Assembly: GCA_025345505.1 (NCBI GenBank)
Contig: JANVCC010000022.1
Location: 26,077,621 to 26,141,620, forward strand
Length of the DNA stretch: 64,000 nucleotides
Origin: Todiramphus chloris collaris
Taxonomy: Eukaryota; Chordata; Aves; Coraciiformes; Alcedinidae
Reading direction: 5' to 3'
Made by a program: the position numbers and the translations under genes. This document shows, in pieces, positions 13,178 to 28,100 of the stretch. Position 1 is the stretch's first letter. Each line of letters opens with the position of its first letter. Below the pieces are notes generated by a model that saw only the letters and a program-made list of their open reading frames with translations, was not told the DNA's origin and ran no database searches.

Positions 13178-16100
13178 TTAACGGGTTGTGAACGTCTTCC
13201 CCCTGCAAGGATGCAGAGAGAGGTCAGCGCAGCCCCCGGTGTTCTTCGGGGGTGCCCCGGGGCTTTTGGTGGGGCGCACGCTTGCACTGAGCTCGAAGCC
13301 AGGCAGGCACTGCTGGTTCAGGGCTTGTGGGCAGTTGTGGACGCAGAACCGGGTCAGGGCCTGTGGGGAGGGGTTGGCTTTCCACAAGGGGATAACCCCG
13401 CTGCTCCAGAGCAGAATGCGAAGGGGATGTGTCAGGACGCACCGTAAAAAGGACACCAAGGGGCTTTGGGATCAGCAGAGGGTAAAAGGCCTGAGGAAAC
13501 ACGTTCACACAACTACTTTCCTCCTCTCACTTTGCTCTGGGCTGCCTCATTCACAAGCAGCCAGCCAGCACAGTGGCTTGGGAGTGCTCTTGGTGCCAGC
13601 TGGTTGCTGGCCAAGGGTGACTTGGGGCTCCGAGGAGTTGCAGATGCACTGGGCAGCAGGAACCTGCTCCAGCACCCACAACTCCCCAGGAAGGACCTGG
13701 CTACTCCCACCTGAGCAGGAGTTTCCTCCAGAGCCAATTTGCCAGCTTTAATACAACAGGGGAAAAGCCCCACAGGCACAGGGAGGACAGTGACAGGTGA
13801 CACCAGAGCTTGCAGAACTGTGCATGAGCCTTCTTTTGCAAAGGACCAGCTGGCACAGGGTTTGCCACAGACCCAGCTCCTTCACAGGACAAGTGAGGAA
13901 GTGAGTGTGGTGGAAGGAGCACAGGGGTCCTGGGAGGCCAAGACGCTCTGATCCAGTCCTTCACCTCAAGGCACCCAGGTAAGAACCTCACTATGGCGCA
14001 CCCCATTTCTCTCTCATGTGGGTCTCAGCACATCAGGCCCTGGTCTGGTCACTCACACATCATCCCAGTCCTCCCCAGACTGAAGTATTCCAAGCTGAGA
14101 AGGAACATGCTCATGGCTGGCAAAGAAGCCTGGAGAGCTGGGCCCCATTTTGCTACTCACGTGATTGTTTTCATTTCTTTCTTCTCTGCATCTGGACGGG
14201 CACGGTTCAGCACCTTGAGGAAATCTGATGTTTTTGCCCTCATACGCGTGTGGATATAGGCCTGTGTTTCATTAGGACAAAATGGGGACATGTCAGGAGC
14301 TTGTCTTCACAGCTGAGATTTCAGGACATGAGGCAGGAGTTGTCTTTCTGCTCCTGTTGGGAAAGCATCTAGCTCTGCACAGCCATGCTGCTCTCAGGGG
14401 AGTTCCAGAGGCCACAGTGAAAACTGCTGCCTGAGCCCTGGCCAAAGCCAGGTCTCTGTGAATAATTTCTCTCATTTCTGTGCCCAGAAAGAAGGGAAAC
14501 CAGATCCTACAGGAAAAAAAAAATCCTACTTTGCCATTAGTATGGGAAGGAAATAGGGACCGCCTGCATCAAAGAGCCAGGAGAATGTGATGATGCATCA
14601 CTTTCCACCCCTGTATGACTGGGGAGGGCAATGACAGAGCACAGGGAGCTCTTGGAGGGGCACCTCTGCCCCATGCTCCTCCCCTGCAGCTCGCAGGTTA
14701 GACAGGCTGAAGCTACCCTGTGTCCCCCAGCCCTTGGGTACCTTTGAGCACTTGATGTGATAGTGCAGGTAGTCCCGGAATGTGTGGATCAGGTTTATGG
14801 TGTTGTCTCTGGCAGCAGCATTGGTGTGACGGGGGAACAGCACTGAAAAAGAGGGTGAAAAAGAGTGACAGAAATTGTTAGTGTCTCCTAAGCACCATTG
14901 ATTTTAAACACAGGGCTCAGTAGCACTTTTTCCACATCTCCCCCAGCAGCCTGGGCACTCCGGGGGGCACAGGAGTCCCAGCGATGACAGCACTGTAGGA
15001 AACTGCACGACGCTACCTCAGTGCTCGGGAGAAGCGAACAGAGGAGAGAGCTGGGAGGCAGACAAAGGCAGCCAGGCTGCTCGACTGATTTCAAGATCCA
15101 GTCTGCCCTTGGATCTTGAAATCAGTTGTGGATCCCTGCCTGGCCTCTTGCTGTTCCCGTGACAGAGGCAGAGGTGGTTACTGCAGGGGCCAGTGGCTCG
15201 CTCTTCCCACAGGCTGGTGCTGTGCTAAGTGTCCCAGATCCAACAGCTGAAGGGCTTTCTTGTCTGGGTGATGATCTCACCTGGGACTGTCAGATCAGAT
15301 AACAGGGAAATTTCCTCTCGACAAGAATGAAGTCTCACTGCTGGTCCCAGACCTGCCACTAGACAGACCCCATACAGCTGACGAGCTGCACTAACCTCGG
15401 GGCACCATTGCTAACTTCCCCTTCCCCTGCGCTCCCCCTCTAAGCTCAGAGCTGCAGGAATGCCGGCCTGAGAGACCCTGCTGACACATCCAACCAACTG
15501 TGACCACCCTTTCTCTGGAAGAGACCTTTCCCTTTGAACAGAACAAGGGTAGGACTCCTCAGTGTTGCTGCCCAGGAGGAAGTGATGACTGTTGGCCAGC
15601 ACCTCTGCAGGTAGGGGAAAGTGGCTTGTCAGAGATGGAAGTGTGTGGCCCAGAGCAAAGAGGCAGAGCTGAAGAAGCAGAACTGCTCCTGCTCTCTGAT
15701 TGCCTCCACTGATCAAGGACTACACAGGTGCCTGCAGCTGGACAATCTACAAATAGACTCATATGAAACCTCCAGTTCCTACAAGATCACAGCACCCACC
15801 CTGCCCTTGATCCCAAATCCCAGCTTTTTTGGTAGGCAGACACTAAATGGCTCACCGTCCACTTCCATGCCTTATGGCCCACAGCAGAGCCGAGATGACC
15901 TGATACAGTGAAGGGACACAACAAAGGAGGCAGACAATGTGGAATGCAACTCCAGAGTCCCTGCAGCCCCCACTGACTCACTGGAACACTGGAAAATTCC
16001 ATTTTTGTTTTCCATGCAGCAGCAGGAACCTCCCTCCTCCCCAAGTGTCTCCAGGCCTCAGAGCTGCCTCCTTACCAAAGGTGATGTAGCCAATGTTGTC

Positions 16101-19100
16101 ACCAACAGCTGCATCTGTGTCTTTCAGCTCCAAGGGTGGCTCCCTGTGGCTGAAGAGCACCTGTGGGGCTGTGTGACTGGCCCGGCGACCCTCCTTGAAC
16201 TCCTGAAGGAGACAAAGTGAAAGTGAGTTCCCCTGGAAAACTCCAGCAACACACTGGGAAAGCAAATAGGGTTTCCCAACTCACACAGGGATGCTAAACA
16301 GGGGGTTTCTCAGCTCTCCCTGAATGGGCCGAGTCCATCAGGCCACATTTCTGGAAAACAATCCCTCTTCCCATTGAAACCAGACCAAAATGCGGGTCTG
16401 TCCCGAGGTCACACTAGTGGTCCTAGTGCAGCCCCTCAGCTGGGGTGGCTTTCAGTGTCACACCTCCTGCCATGGATATTTTGTAGAAGGGACACCTCAA
16501 TCTCAGCAAGCATACCAGACAGCAGAGCTCCTGCCAGAAAACCAATACCATGAATGCTTCCAGAGAAAGCGAGCAGGACGTATCATGCCAGAGGCCAGGA
16601 AATTCTCAGAAAGGGCCGAGGTCTCCGTGGCACCCAGCGTAAAGGCTCTGCTGTTTGAGAAAGCATTCCCCATCAGGAGCCTTTGCCTAGGCATTAAGAA
16701 GCACCTACAGCGTTTGAAGCTTGTGTGCTAAGCCTGCTCCTCTTAACGCTTCTCTGAGCCTTGAAACAATACCTGCAGGCAGGGACACCCCTTCCACCAG
16801 AGAACCTCTCTGAGAGCAGCACAACCCCCACCTCACATGAAAGACACTAGCACCACATTTCAGGAATTATAGGACTGTCCCTCTGCAGGGCTGGGTAAGC
16901 CTGGACACCATTCTCCTGCCCCAAGGCAGGGCTGCAGCCTCCCCACTGCCTCACCAACCCCCAGCCCAACCTACATATCATCAGCCACCCTTAGCTTCTC
17001 TTCCCATCTGAGCACAGCTCACCATGGGAAGGGCAGGAGCATCTGTGCCCCTTTTAAAAAGACAGGTAGTTCACCATGGTTTCTTGAACAAAATGCTTAA
17101 CTTTTGCTTCTGCCTGCTTATGCCAGAGGGTGAAATGGTTCAAACAGCTTCACTGGTTCGTTTTCTGATGAATTTTCTCCATGAGAGCCCAGATGAGCAG
17201 CCACCATGCCCGACTGGGCTGCATTATGCAAGAGCAATTGCTGGAGGGAAGGAGCCATCGTGACTCAGAGTGGAAATTCTTGTGGCTAGGCAGGAGCAGG
17301 GTTTGCTGTGGTAAAAACCAAGAACTTGGGACACAGACACTCTGGGATAGCTGCTGCCTTAAAGCCCTGCCACCTCCCTGGGAGCCTCACAAACCCTGTT
17401 TTGTTCACCTCATGCCTCCCTCCCTGTTTTTAAAGCTGTATTCCAGGCTGCAGGATATGCTGGTGGGGAAAAAGTTTCAAGCCAGAGCAGATGCCCTGCC
17501 TGCAGCTAAAGAACACCGAAAGCACATCTGCAAGGTAAGACTTCCATCACAACAGACCCTGTTCTAATGACCCCCAGCACAGGTAAACCTGTATCCAGCA
17601 AGCTGGGCCAGTAACTCACCATCCATGAGCCTGTCAGCAGGATGGCCTGGCACCCCAGAATGGTCAGACTAAAGCTCCTTTAGCCCTGGAACACCCTGCA
17701 AGGCCCTGCTCCACAGTCTTGCCCACACAGGAGGTTCCCCAGGTGCTTCAGCAGACACATGGTGAGCTGCATGGGCCAGTGACGTGGATGAACACACACA
17801 CCAGCATGCACTGAGCCTTCCCCAGCTGTAGGCAAACATCTCAGTCTGCATAGGCCACACACAGCCGCTAACAGACACACAAAGTGTTTACTATGGTCCC
17901 CTGAATGCTTCCCAGCTAAATGGCAGCTGCAAAGGGTAGCTGAGTCCAGAACTACATGGCATGGTGATGATTGATCCAAGACTGCAAACTAAGCAAATTC
18001 ATAGCTTGGGAAAGCTCAAATTTGAGAGCCCACCACAGCATGTGAAAGCAGCCGCACATGTGAGCTGCTGAGTCTCTCTGCAGCATTTGAGCGTTAGCAG
18101 GAACAAACCTGGAGGTGAAGACCACTCTCAGCACCATCCCAGGCACAGCACAACATCGCCCCATCCCTTCTTCTGCCCCTACAGCCTCCCCACCACACTC
18201 AGCTCCTCAGCTGACTGGCAAGCCCTACACCACAGCTGCTGCACTGCAGGGCCTCAACATGGGTACTGAAGTATTCACTGTAGTTTCTCATCTGTAACAC
18301 ATACCATATGTGATGGTCCGTATGAGCAAGACCATATAGATGACAATGCAAGAGCCTGGAGTAGAAAATACACTGCCTGTGCCTATTCACATGGTTGTTC
18401 CATCCCAGTGCAGCCTGGAGCCCCACAAAGCATTTACATGCATTAAATTGCCCGTGAGCTCACTGTAGCCCAACATCTACTTGTCTGGCAATGCTGCTTC
18501 AAGCAAGAAGGCGTCTGAATCAGGGACCAGATCCTTTCCCCATAATTCTGTTTCCATACCTGCATAAACACCTTTCCGATCACCACGTCATCGTCATCCT
18601 TAAATACCGTGCTGAACACAACTGTGACACGGTCCTTTTTGGCCTCGACATACCTGTGGGTGGGGAGAGTGGAGAACCCAGCTGTGAACCGGAGCTAAGA
18701 AGTGCAGCCGGATGAGGAAGCAACCACGTGACAAGGTCAAGTAGATACAGCAACCATACACAGGCCTGTCTGCTGGAATTTTCCCCTCCCTCAAGACAGT
18801 ATTTACAAGGAGCAAAACATTTCTGTTGGGAGCGGCCAGTTCCTCTCCCGCATGCAGCCACAAGTGCTGCCACTAACAGAGACTCTTGCGTAACACCCCT
18901 GCATCTGAGGGAAGAGAGTTACCCTCACTGGACACTTCTGATAGTCAAGGACAGGCCCTTATTAATCACCCTGTTCAAGTACAGAGCAGTAGGGTTTCCA
19001 GATTTTCCACCCGTAACCTACAGCTGCGAGTAGGCGCAGAGGGCGCACCAACCGCTGTCTGACTCCTGTGGTTTGAACACTTACATTGTCTCATCGTCCC

Positions 19101-22100
19101 TGTAGTGGATGACAGCTCTTTTTTCTCCTTCTTTGCCCTCTTCCTGGAATTTGAAATACTTCTCAAAGACCGAAGCAAAGCAGTTGCGCTTCAACATGCC
19201 AGCTTGGTGCACAATAGAGTCCTTGTCTGCAGGAAGGTTCTCCAGGTCGTAGAGCAAAGAGACATTGTAACCTGGGGAGGGACAGCCACTAACGTTAGCC
19301 ATCTATGCAGGGCCTTAGTGAAGCCAGAGACATTTTCTGGAAAGAGACACCTATAATTCCACCTTTGCCTTAAGCCCTCCCCGAAGCCCCACAGGTGAGC
19401 GCTTCCCACTCCAAGCATCAGCAGAAGCCATGCCTGAACTCGGCACGTGGCCACGGCAATGTTCCCAGGGCTCCTTCCCGAGCTCCCAGCCACACGTGCT
19501 GGCTGAGCTGCCCCCAGGTTTTCGCAGCGAGTAGGAGGAGATGCTGTCACAGGTAACCATGGTTTTCCTGTGTCTCACAAAGCGTCTTTAAGAAGAACAA
19601 AGACCCCAACTGCAAGGAACAAAGGCTTCCCGGAGGAAGGCTGCATTAAGAATTACAGTTTGTGCTGCAAGCTACTTCAGCCCTGACGTACCTAAACCAC
19701 CTTTTAATTTGCCAGTCATTGAACAGAGAGCCCCAGCTGAAGTGCAGCCTTCATTTGGGCATATCTGAGGCAATGTCATTAATTTTGGAATTGCATTCAC
19801 ACCCACACAGAGCAAGTGTTATTGCAGAGTTACCTGATTCAGGATTTACCAAGTAGTTTCCATAGACTTTCTTCAATACCTAGGAAAGAAATTAAACAAG
19901 CTATCAGAGTTGTTTCCTCCTGCACAGCCCAGGTCACATTTGATTTCCATTTAGGAACATCAAATTATAGCATCTGCTTCCCCTAGTCTAAGTGAACTTG
20001 GACAAATATTAACTCATGGACTTCTAGTACTACTGGCTGCTCTTGCTCTAGGCAGAGCTCCCTGAAGCCCACTGACAGGGACTGGAATTTTTAAAAGTTC
20101 TTCCTGGTCTTGAACTTGTATGGGGAAAGACATCTTTTCTAGAAACATTATACTTTCAAAGGAGAACTGTCAGGAGACCTTGACACAACAGATCTGAGGG
20201 CTGTAACCCTTCTTCCCATTAAAAGCAGATGCAGAGCATACCCTGTCCCTCTCCCTGGGGAAGGCAAGTTCTGAGTGGGGTCAGGCACAGTGTGGCTGGG
20301 CAATCACCTGCCCTGTCTCAGCCTATTGCATGGGACAGATGGGGATGGAGAGGAGACTGCCAGGCAGCTTGGATGCCTCCCAGAAGCAGAGCCGCCTACA
20401 GCACGGCAAAAACCTGTCTTCAAACATAATCACTACTGAATTTCACAACAGCAGTTTTCTACTGAGCCATAGCTCTGTGTCCACGAGGGGGCTGGGAACA
20501 GGAGGTATTTCACAGAGAACAACACAACAACACTGTGGCAGAACTGGCCCTCCTGGGATGACACCCACTACCATGCAGAGAATGCATGGGCTCTCAGCAT
20601 GCCAAAACCTCCTCTCAGCAGAGAGAATTCCTGCCAGAAGGCATCCTGGGGGGATGCTCTGTCCTAGCCGGAACCACTTCGCGCTCATCACAGTGAGGCT
20701 TCACCAAAGATAGAGCAGAAACAAGCTCCATTATCTCCAGGGAAACACAAGAGAGCAACAGTTTGCTAACTGGTGCTTAAAAATGTAACTTCTATTTAGT
20801 TAGCACTCCCAAGGCAGTCCTGCAGAAATCCCATTTCCCTCTAAATGCTTGAGAAGTTGCCTTCCACCACCCCTGTGGCAGCTACTGGTGCACAGTGGTG
20901 TCGGACACTCGCCCACCACAGCTGTTCTCTGGGGATCACACACTGTACTGATCCTCACTAAACATGCTGGGAGTGCTCCACCATTTGACTCTCTTGTTTG
21001 CCAGCACCAGTATCATCAGTAGCTGGCAACGCTGCTCCTAGAAAGCACAGCATACAGGAACCAGGAAAGCAGGACACTTGTGTCACATTTATTCTGACTT
21101 TAGTAGGTCTTGCAGCAACATGCAGGAGTTCACTTTGGGTTCAAATCCCCTTTTTCTTGCCAGACTCGCAATGAACTCATGGAGTAGTTTCCTTGCTTTC
21201 CTCCAAGAACAGACACCCAGAGGCAAAAGCCTGCTGAAGAGCCTTGGGTGAACCCCATTTGCTACCATGCGGAGATTTGACAACTGACTCAGGAACTGAG
21301 TCACATTTCCTGCCTTGCCACCCAACCACAGCTCAGAGAGGCTCCTCTTTCTACCATAAATGGGCCTCCTCAGCCCCGGCCCCTTCAACAGGAACTGAAC
21401 CTCCTACTTCGCATAGCAGCGGCAAAAAGGGAACCAGTCTGCAGATCGAGGTCTGCACACGCAGCACGAGCCCATCGCTTTCTCTCAAGTGTGGTTAGAA
21501 TCAGAAGAGCATCTAGAGAATCTAGATTTTTCTTGGTGCTCCGCTTGTGGGCTCAACACATCAGTCAGGGAAACTATTTCTGTACAGTCAGGCCTTGCAA
21601 TCATTTGGACTTTCAGAATTGGCAGTGCCTTTCAGGCTGTAGCGTCATTTAAGATGACTTCTTAATGAAGAGAGAGAGTGAATACACTTAGCCCTTGTCT
21701 TCCAGCAAAATGGGATTCCAGGTTGGCAGAGGGCTGCTCCTTTCACCAGCATGAGATGGGAGCATAGATGCTCCTCTAAGACTTAGACGTCAGATCCATC
21801 AACATGGCAAGGACATTGCTCACACAGGGAGTATTTGTAAGCTCAAGGCCCAGAGATACTCACCTCATCAGCACCATGTTCCTGGAGTTCCTTGTAGAAT
21901 TTCAGAGAAATACTGACCATCACTTTTGTCTTGTCTCCATTGGGATTTGAAATATGGTAAAGGACTCCATCAAAGTCTATGAAGCAAGCAAGAGAAATGT
22001 GAGGGAACAGAAACCAGTTCCTATTTCTGGGGAAGGTTTTTCTCTACACGTTCTACAAACTGCATGAAGCGACACCATTCCCCCTGCTCCTGTCCTCACA

Positions 22101-25100
22101 CACACACCCCAAGAGAGAAACCCGTAATTAAGGAAAGTGGTAACATCATACAGTGAGACCTGTTATCATTTAAAGGGCTGAAACAGTTTTGACATCTGCC
22201 CATCAGAGAAAGCTTTAGTCTAGTGTGATTTAGCATCCCTGGTAAATCTGCTGGTGCTCAACGTACAAGAATACAAACACAGAGAGACAGAAGCCGTCTG
22301 GATGGCCGGCACAGAAAGTGACTGACGTGCCCACCAGGCCACAGCTGCAGCCTGGAGGAGGAAACATGCCAGCAAAGGCAGGTCAGCCACTGCCTGCTGA
22401 GACAGCTTCCACTTCACTGCAGAACGGGCAGGGAAAGGCAACCCTCCAGCTACCTAACAAGCTCCTCTTCCCCATGTTGTTCTGCAGCTTAAACAGATTC
22501 TTAATAACAGAAGCAAAACATCAGATGCTGAATGAACACTTGAACTTCCCTGGCACTTCTCATACCAGAGAGCAAACTTCAGGCAATGAATTCATCTTGC
22601 CTGTCACCCCAAGTCAGCTTTCTAGCCTAACCAGATGGTGCGAAAGGTCTAATAATAAGTAGCATCAAGGGCAGGATGGAGAAGAGGTGAGGTAAGAGAG
22701 AAGAGCTGTGCAGCACGCGCAGACTGAACAAAGCACTGCCGCCACTGAACCCACTGCTGGGGGAAAAGGTCCCAGGGAAGGCGGATGGACAGAGAAAACA
22801 GTAGGACATCTGACAAAGCCCCAGCTCTGGGGATGCTGCAGGGTGTCACAGCTCTCCACCCTGCAGTGGTGTTGGGTGAATTCAGGCATAACAGGGGGCA
22901 GACCAATAGGCCAGCCCCCTTTTTTTTTTTTTCTTCAGAGAAGTCAAGAGATCTGTGGAACTTACCTGCAAATGTTACTTCTACTGCCTCTGGTTTATTC
23001 CTAAAAAGCAAAGAAAACAAAGGAGGTAAATGAGAATTCAAACAGCAGCCTCCAAGCTGTGAAGAAAATAGGATTAATTTCCAATGCCTTATTTCTCATA
23101 AGCAGCTCTACCTGAAAACCCTTCAATCTCCTGTTGTTCAAATAGCAGATAACCTTCAACAAGAGATCTCACACTTCTCTCCATTCCTATCAGCACCAGT
23201 TCTACCCTAGATGATATAAAAACAGGCCTTGAAGCTGGGAGAGATTGTTATTATTTGTGGTGTAATAGATTTTGAGGTTGCAGATTTCCAGTTAGAAATG
23301 TCTGAGGAAGCAGATCATCCCTACGGAGTTTGGTTTCCCAAGCACATTTTCCATGCAGAACCAGCATGATACAGGTCTGGGGACAGAGGTTCTTTTCTAT
23401 ACTCCCACACCCGATGCAGAGCCCCCTTCACCATCAACAGCAGCTCAACAAACACGCTGGTATTGCTCAGGGAATACTCCTTCTGCTCCAAGTCTGGGGG
23501 CTAGAAGCAAACCACAGAAGGAAACTTTTCAAACGTGCATTTCATCCTGCCCCTCCTCCACGTCCCTTCCAAAACACCCCAACACTACACCAACTAGGTC
23601 TGCAGGAAAAAATATAGGTCTGGGTTCACTGTAACACTGCCCAGTGCAGTCTTTGGGATCCCTGACCAGCAACAAGAACACCTTGTGAGCCAAAGGCACA
23701 TCACATCTTACGCTGTGGGTATGAAGATTTAACATCATCTTAAACCCTGTTTTGCCAGTTTGTCCATGATCTGCAGAAGAACGGGATCCCGTGAAAGATC
23801 CAACTGCTTCTGAAAAGTGATTTTGTTGGGACTGGCACCACAGAACAGCTTTGGCAGCTCTGAGGGGACTGTGTTAATAGGTCATTCTCCAACAGGGAGC
23901 AGTGCAAAGGTACCTCCACCACAGAGAGCAGGGGTAGAAATTGAGAACAGGATAAAAATGCCCATCTGCTACTGCTGTTTCACAGCCTATCTCTGCCTGC
24001 TTCCCAAAAGCAGACGACACTAACCAGGGTACAGGCTAATGCTGCTGCTAACAGAACCTAGCCTCTGAAACAGTTTGTTCACATCCACCTGAACCAGCGT
24101 ACTGAAATACCTCCCCAAACCAAAGCCAGCATGTCGAGGCAGCCTTTCCACCAAAACCTGCTCCGTCCACATGTGCGTGCGCTGATGGATACAGGTTACA
24201 CCTTGGTACATGTACCAAGAAAGGTGGGGGAAGTGATGACTCAGCATCTACTGCTCTTACCATATTCTGGAAAGGTTTTAATGATCCCTGCCCCCAGCAG
24301 AAAGCACTGTTCTTCCATCAGCTTTTTTGCAGACAGCCTCTGCAGAAGCTGGCTACCACGATGTGCTAAAACTCAAGATGGACAAGAAACAGAGACCAAG
24401 GCACTGAATAACTCTGATCCCGGACTGGGTTGACAACATTCTCATTGAGTGGAAAGGGAAGAATTAACCCCCAGCCACAGATCCAAAGTGGAAATGATGA
24501 GGTGTTGCTGCTTCTTGGTAGTCATTAGCTGTGAAAAGCAACAGCCCTTTTTTGTTGGAGGGCTAGAGAGCCTCCGTCTTTTGTGCGGCACCACTGAAGA
24601 TAAAAACCACACACTTGAAAGAAGCAGTGCGAGTGCACCCAAGGCAGGTCCTTCAGCTGAAGAGCTGTGCCAGCCTACCTGTGATCTCGCTCACTCTCAT
24701 CTTTGCCTCCCAGCTGGGCCTGAGATGAAGGCTCACAGGGCATCCCTGGCTGCATATTCAACTTGAGCTCTCGGAAACAGGAGCAATTCCCCAAGCTACA
24801 TCCAAGCCACTTCTGCTCACTGAGGACTGCTTGGAGCAGAGATGAAAGAAAATCCCACTGATCCCACGCGGTCAGTCGATGCAGAAGTGTTCTTCTTTTA
24901 GAGCACCACACTCAGACTGAGGAATCTGCTTGGATGGCAGTATAAATTTTTATAAAAAAAGAAGCCTATGTAGGAAGCTTTAAAGATAGCGCAGGCAGGC
25001 ATGCAAGAGCTAGAAATACTAAAGAGGACGCATCCTTAAACCTCGGTTCAGTCTTTTCAGAGTTACACCATTCAACCCCCATTCCCCACGCACACGGAGC

Positions 25101-28100
25101 TGACGCTTCCCAGAGTCCCAGCTCCCAGCACAGCATCTCCCTCCAAGCACGGGCAGCACAGGAAAGCTACCGACATCCCGGGAGTACCAGAGAGGTTCCG
25201 CTGAGGAAGGGCAACAAATCCCTGCTGGCTCACCCAGTACCCCAGGGGATGGCAGAGGACGATCACTTGCTATGTTATTTAAGAAGCCCTGAGAGATCAT
25301 GTAGTCAAAGTCGGTTAATGGCTCTGCAGGAGAGCCTTTGTTCTGCACACAAAAGCTGACGCTGAGACAGCCCCATTTTGAACCTTTCGTGGCACAAGCA
25401 CAATTTCTTAGAGAAGTTATTTTAACACTGATTTCCTGAGTGGCTCGGTTCTGGCACCTGGGGTTGGTGAGGAGGAGAGATATTGAAGGGGAAAGCAGGT
25501 AACTGGGCAGAACTTTGGGTGGTGAAGGTTCAGCCGCTTCGCAGCACAGCCTCAGTGAAGCGAGCGCTCACGTGAGCTGCATACAGAGCTCCTCGCAGCC
25601 ACGTCGGCCCCCTCATCTACTGCAGGGTGGGTTTTCTGCCTTGCCTGGCACACACCTGAGTAACCCAGGCCTGGCCCAGCCCAGGGGAGGACTGGGAAGG
25701 GTATCAGAAGTGTGGCTGGGAGCAAAGCGAGCTCTCCTTAGCCCTTCACAGTTCAGCAGCCTTACAACCCTGATGTTTAAAATGCTTCTATTTATTCCTC
25801 TGTCTCACCTCACCAAGACTATTCTAGCTACTGAAAATATTTCTGCACTAGAAAAGTCACCCCTTTTGCTACTCAAATTGTTGTTCCTCCATCAGGAAGT
25901 CCCCAGGCAGAAGGGAGAGGAGTTCTCACCTCCAGCTTCCCCTGGCTTCTGGAGCAGACAGCGCTGCAGGTCACGCAGACATGATCGCTTCCCCTCGACC
26001 TCCCACCAACCCCATCCTTCCCCAAGAGGAAGAGCAGCAGAGCCGCTGAGCAGCCTGCGGAGGCACAGTCTGTGCTCTCTCTTCAGTGCCCCCAGCCTGC
26101 CCCACGCTCCTGGGGGTGAAGGCTTCGTGCAGGAGATGCACAGCAGACCTGGAACCAGGGCTGAGCTGCTGTGCAGTGGGTACCAGTTACTGTCAGGTTA
26201 CTGGTGTGATCCCAAAGAGCTCTGCCCGGTCTACCATGCCCCAGTGTCCCCTGCCTCTGCGATGAGACCCATCCACAACCACGGTGAGAATCGGCAGTTT
26301 AGCTGCTCGACACAGAGTGACTGTAAATCTCAGCCATCCTTTTCACCTTTCACTTTGAAGTGGGGCTCCTGGCAGCTGGGAGCTCATATGGGGTACACTT
26401 CTACCCCCGATTCAAGTCTCTGAGAGGCAGACTAAGCCTGGCTACGCCCGGAAGATTTCAGACAGTACAGCCCATCTGCTCCCAAGGCAGAGAGCTGCTG
26501 AGACCCCTGCAAGCTCATTACCACCAAAGCCACCTGAGCCATAGCCTCCCCCAGCAACATTCCCTGTTTGCTACCCTGTCCCAAACGGACAATAAAACCA
26601 GCTCATACCCAGTAACTGAAATGACTCCTTTCTGGACTAAACACCAAATCCAGACCAGACCTTTCTGCAAAACCCTTCCTGAACTCAGATGCTAAAATGG
26701 CAGCTGTTCCAAGCAGCAGCAGTCCATTTTCTGATAACGCTTATCAGTTCTGAAGTCAAGTCGACACCAAATCCCATCCGCTCTCCGCGTGTAACAATAA
26801 AAGGTCCTGACAGGTTTTACATCTTCTTGCTCACATTCCTCCTAGTCATCTCCAAATGGTTCCTACACTCCTCCTATCTAATACAGAGCCAGCTTCAAAT
26901 CAGATTTTTCAGCCCGGCAGTCCACCCACGGAGGGCCACAGTGCCTGCGGACAGACACCAGCAAGCGCTTAAGAGCAACAGCAAATCTCTTTTTTTTTTG
27001 ACAGCATTTCCTCAGTTTTGACTCGGACAACTTCCAAACTTCCCCGCTACATTCTTAGGCCGCAGAGGCTCTTGGCCATATGTTACAACAAATTCAAGAA
27101 CAGAAGAATGAAGACTGTAATTATACAGAGCCCTTATCTTCTGTATTAAACAGCCCTAAATGCAAACTTGGCTGACAACCGTATTGCAGCATCTCCCACA
27201 TCATAGTTAAGGTCCGTACCCAATAAAGGAGGATGGCAATTATTTTAAAAGCTGCAGGCATGCAGATATTCTAATCTCTTGCCCCAGAGGAGATGGGGGG
27301 AGGGAAGAAGGGGGGTATTTCAAAGCTTAGAGATCTGAGCAGAGCTTTCAGATTACTGGTGTTGACACACAGTTTGGAGACCGAGCCAGATTCACTGACA
27401 GACTGCAGGCTCTTGCTACAGAAAGGTCACCCCAATAAAAAAATTATGAGCAATGTCTAAAATTATCTGAACAGTTCCTCCACTCCTGGGCCCTGCTCAG
27501 CTAACAAAAGCTGCTCTGCATAAGCTCCAGGAGCATACGAAATGCAAGAGCTCCCACAGCTCTGGCAGCACAGCCCCCCTGAGCTGCAGCAGGAGTGCTC
27601 TGGCCGGCGGGCCATGCCGAGCACTGTATGGCAACCCCTGCGCGTGCCGGCTCTCCCCTCTCGGTTCCGTGGCCCCGCCATGCCTCGGCTTCTCCCTCTC
27701 AGCCTAGAGGAGGCAGACTGCCTGGTAGGAAGGTGTTGGGATTCCCAGCAGGGGCCGGTCCCACAGCATGAAGGTATGGGTTGGTCTGCTTACAGACAGG
27801 TCTTCACCCCACACGTCTCTGGTCCAGCTGTGGGCAGGTAGCCCATGTGTCCCTGCTGGAGTGATCCAGCACCGAGGCAGGTCTCTGGGGAAGAGACACA
27901 TTTTGCACACACTATTTACTGTGTTTCTTTAGCTATACCCGCTCTCCACTGGTGTCAAGCACCAGTGGCTGCAGCGAGAACTGTTCTCAGAGGACAACAT
28001 GGAGCAGGCCCCTCTCAGGAGCCTGAGATGTAAACTGAGGCTGGAGCGATGAGAGAACAACCTGAGAAAACCTAACACTTTGCAAATCCAGGCTGCTCTT

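Noticed and set aside
25515-26423. 302-codon plus-strand open frame in ARPC2 intron 1
   Set aside because: It opens at TTG, the first usable ATG is about codon 86, the composition is Ser/Pro/Leu-rich without a domain, and there are no promoter or splice cues. I treat it as a chance frame, though its length makes transcript data worth a glance.
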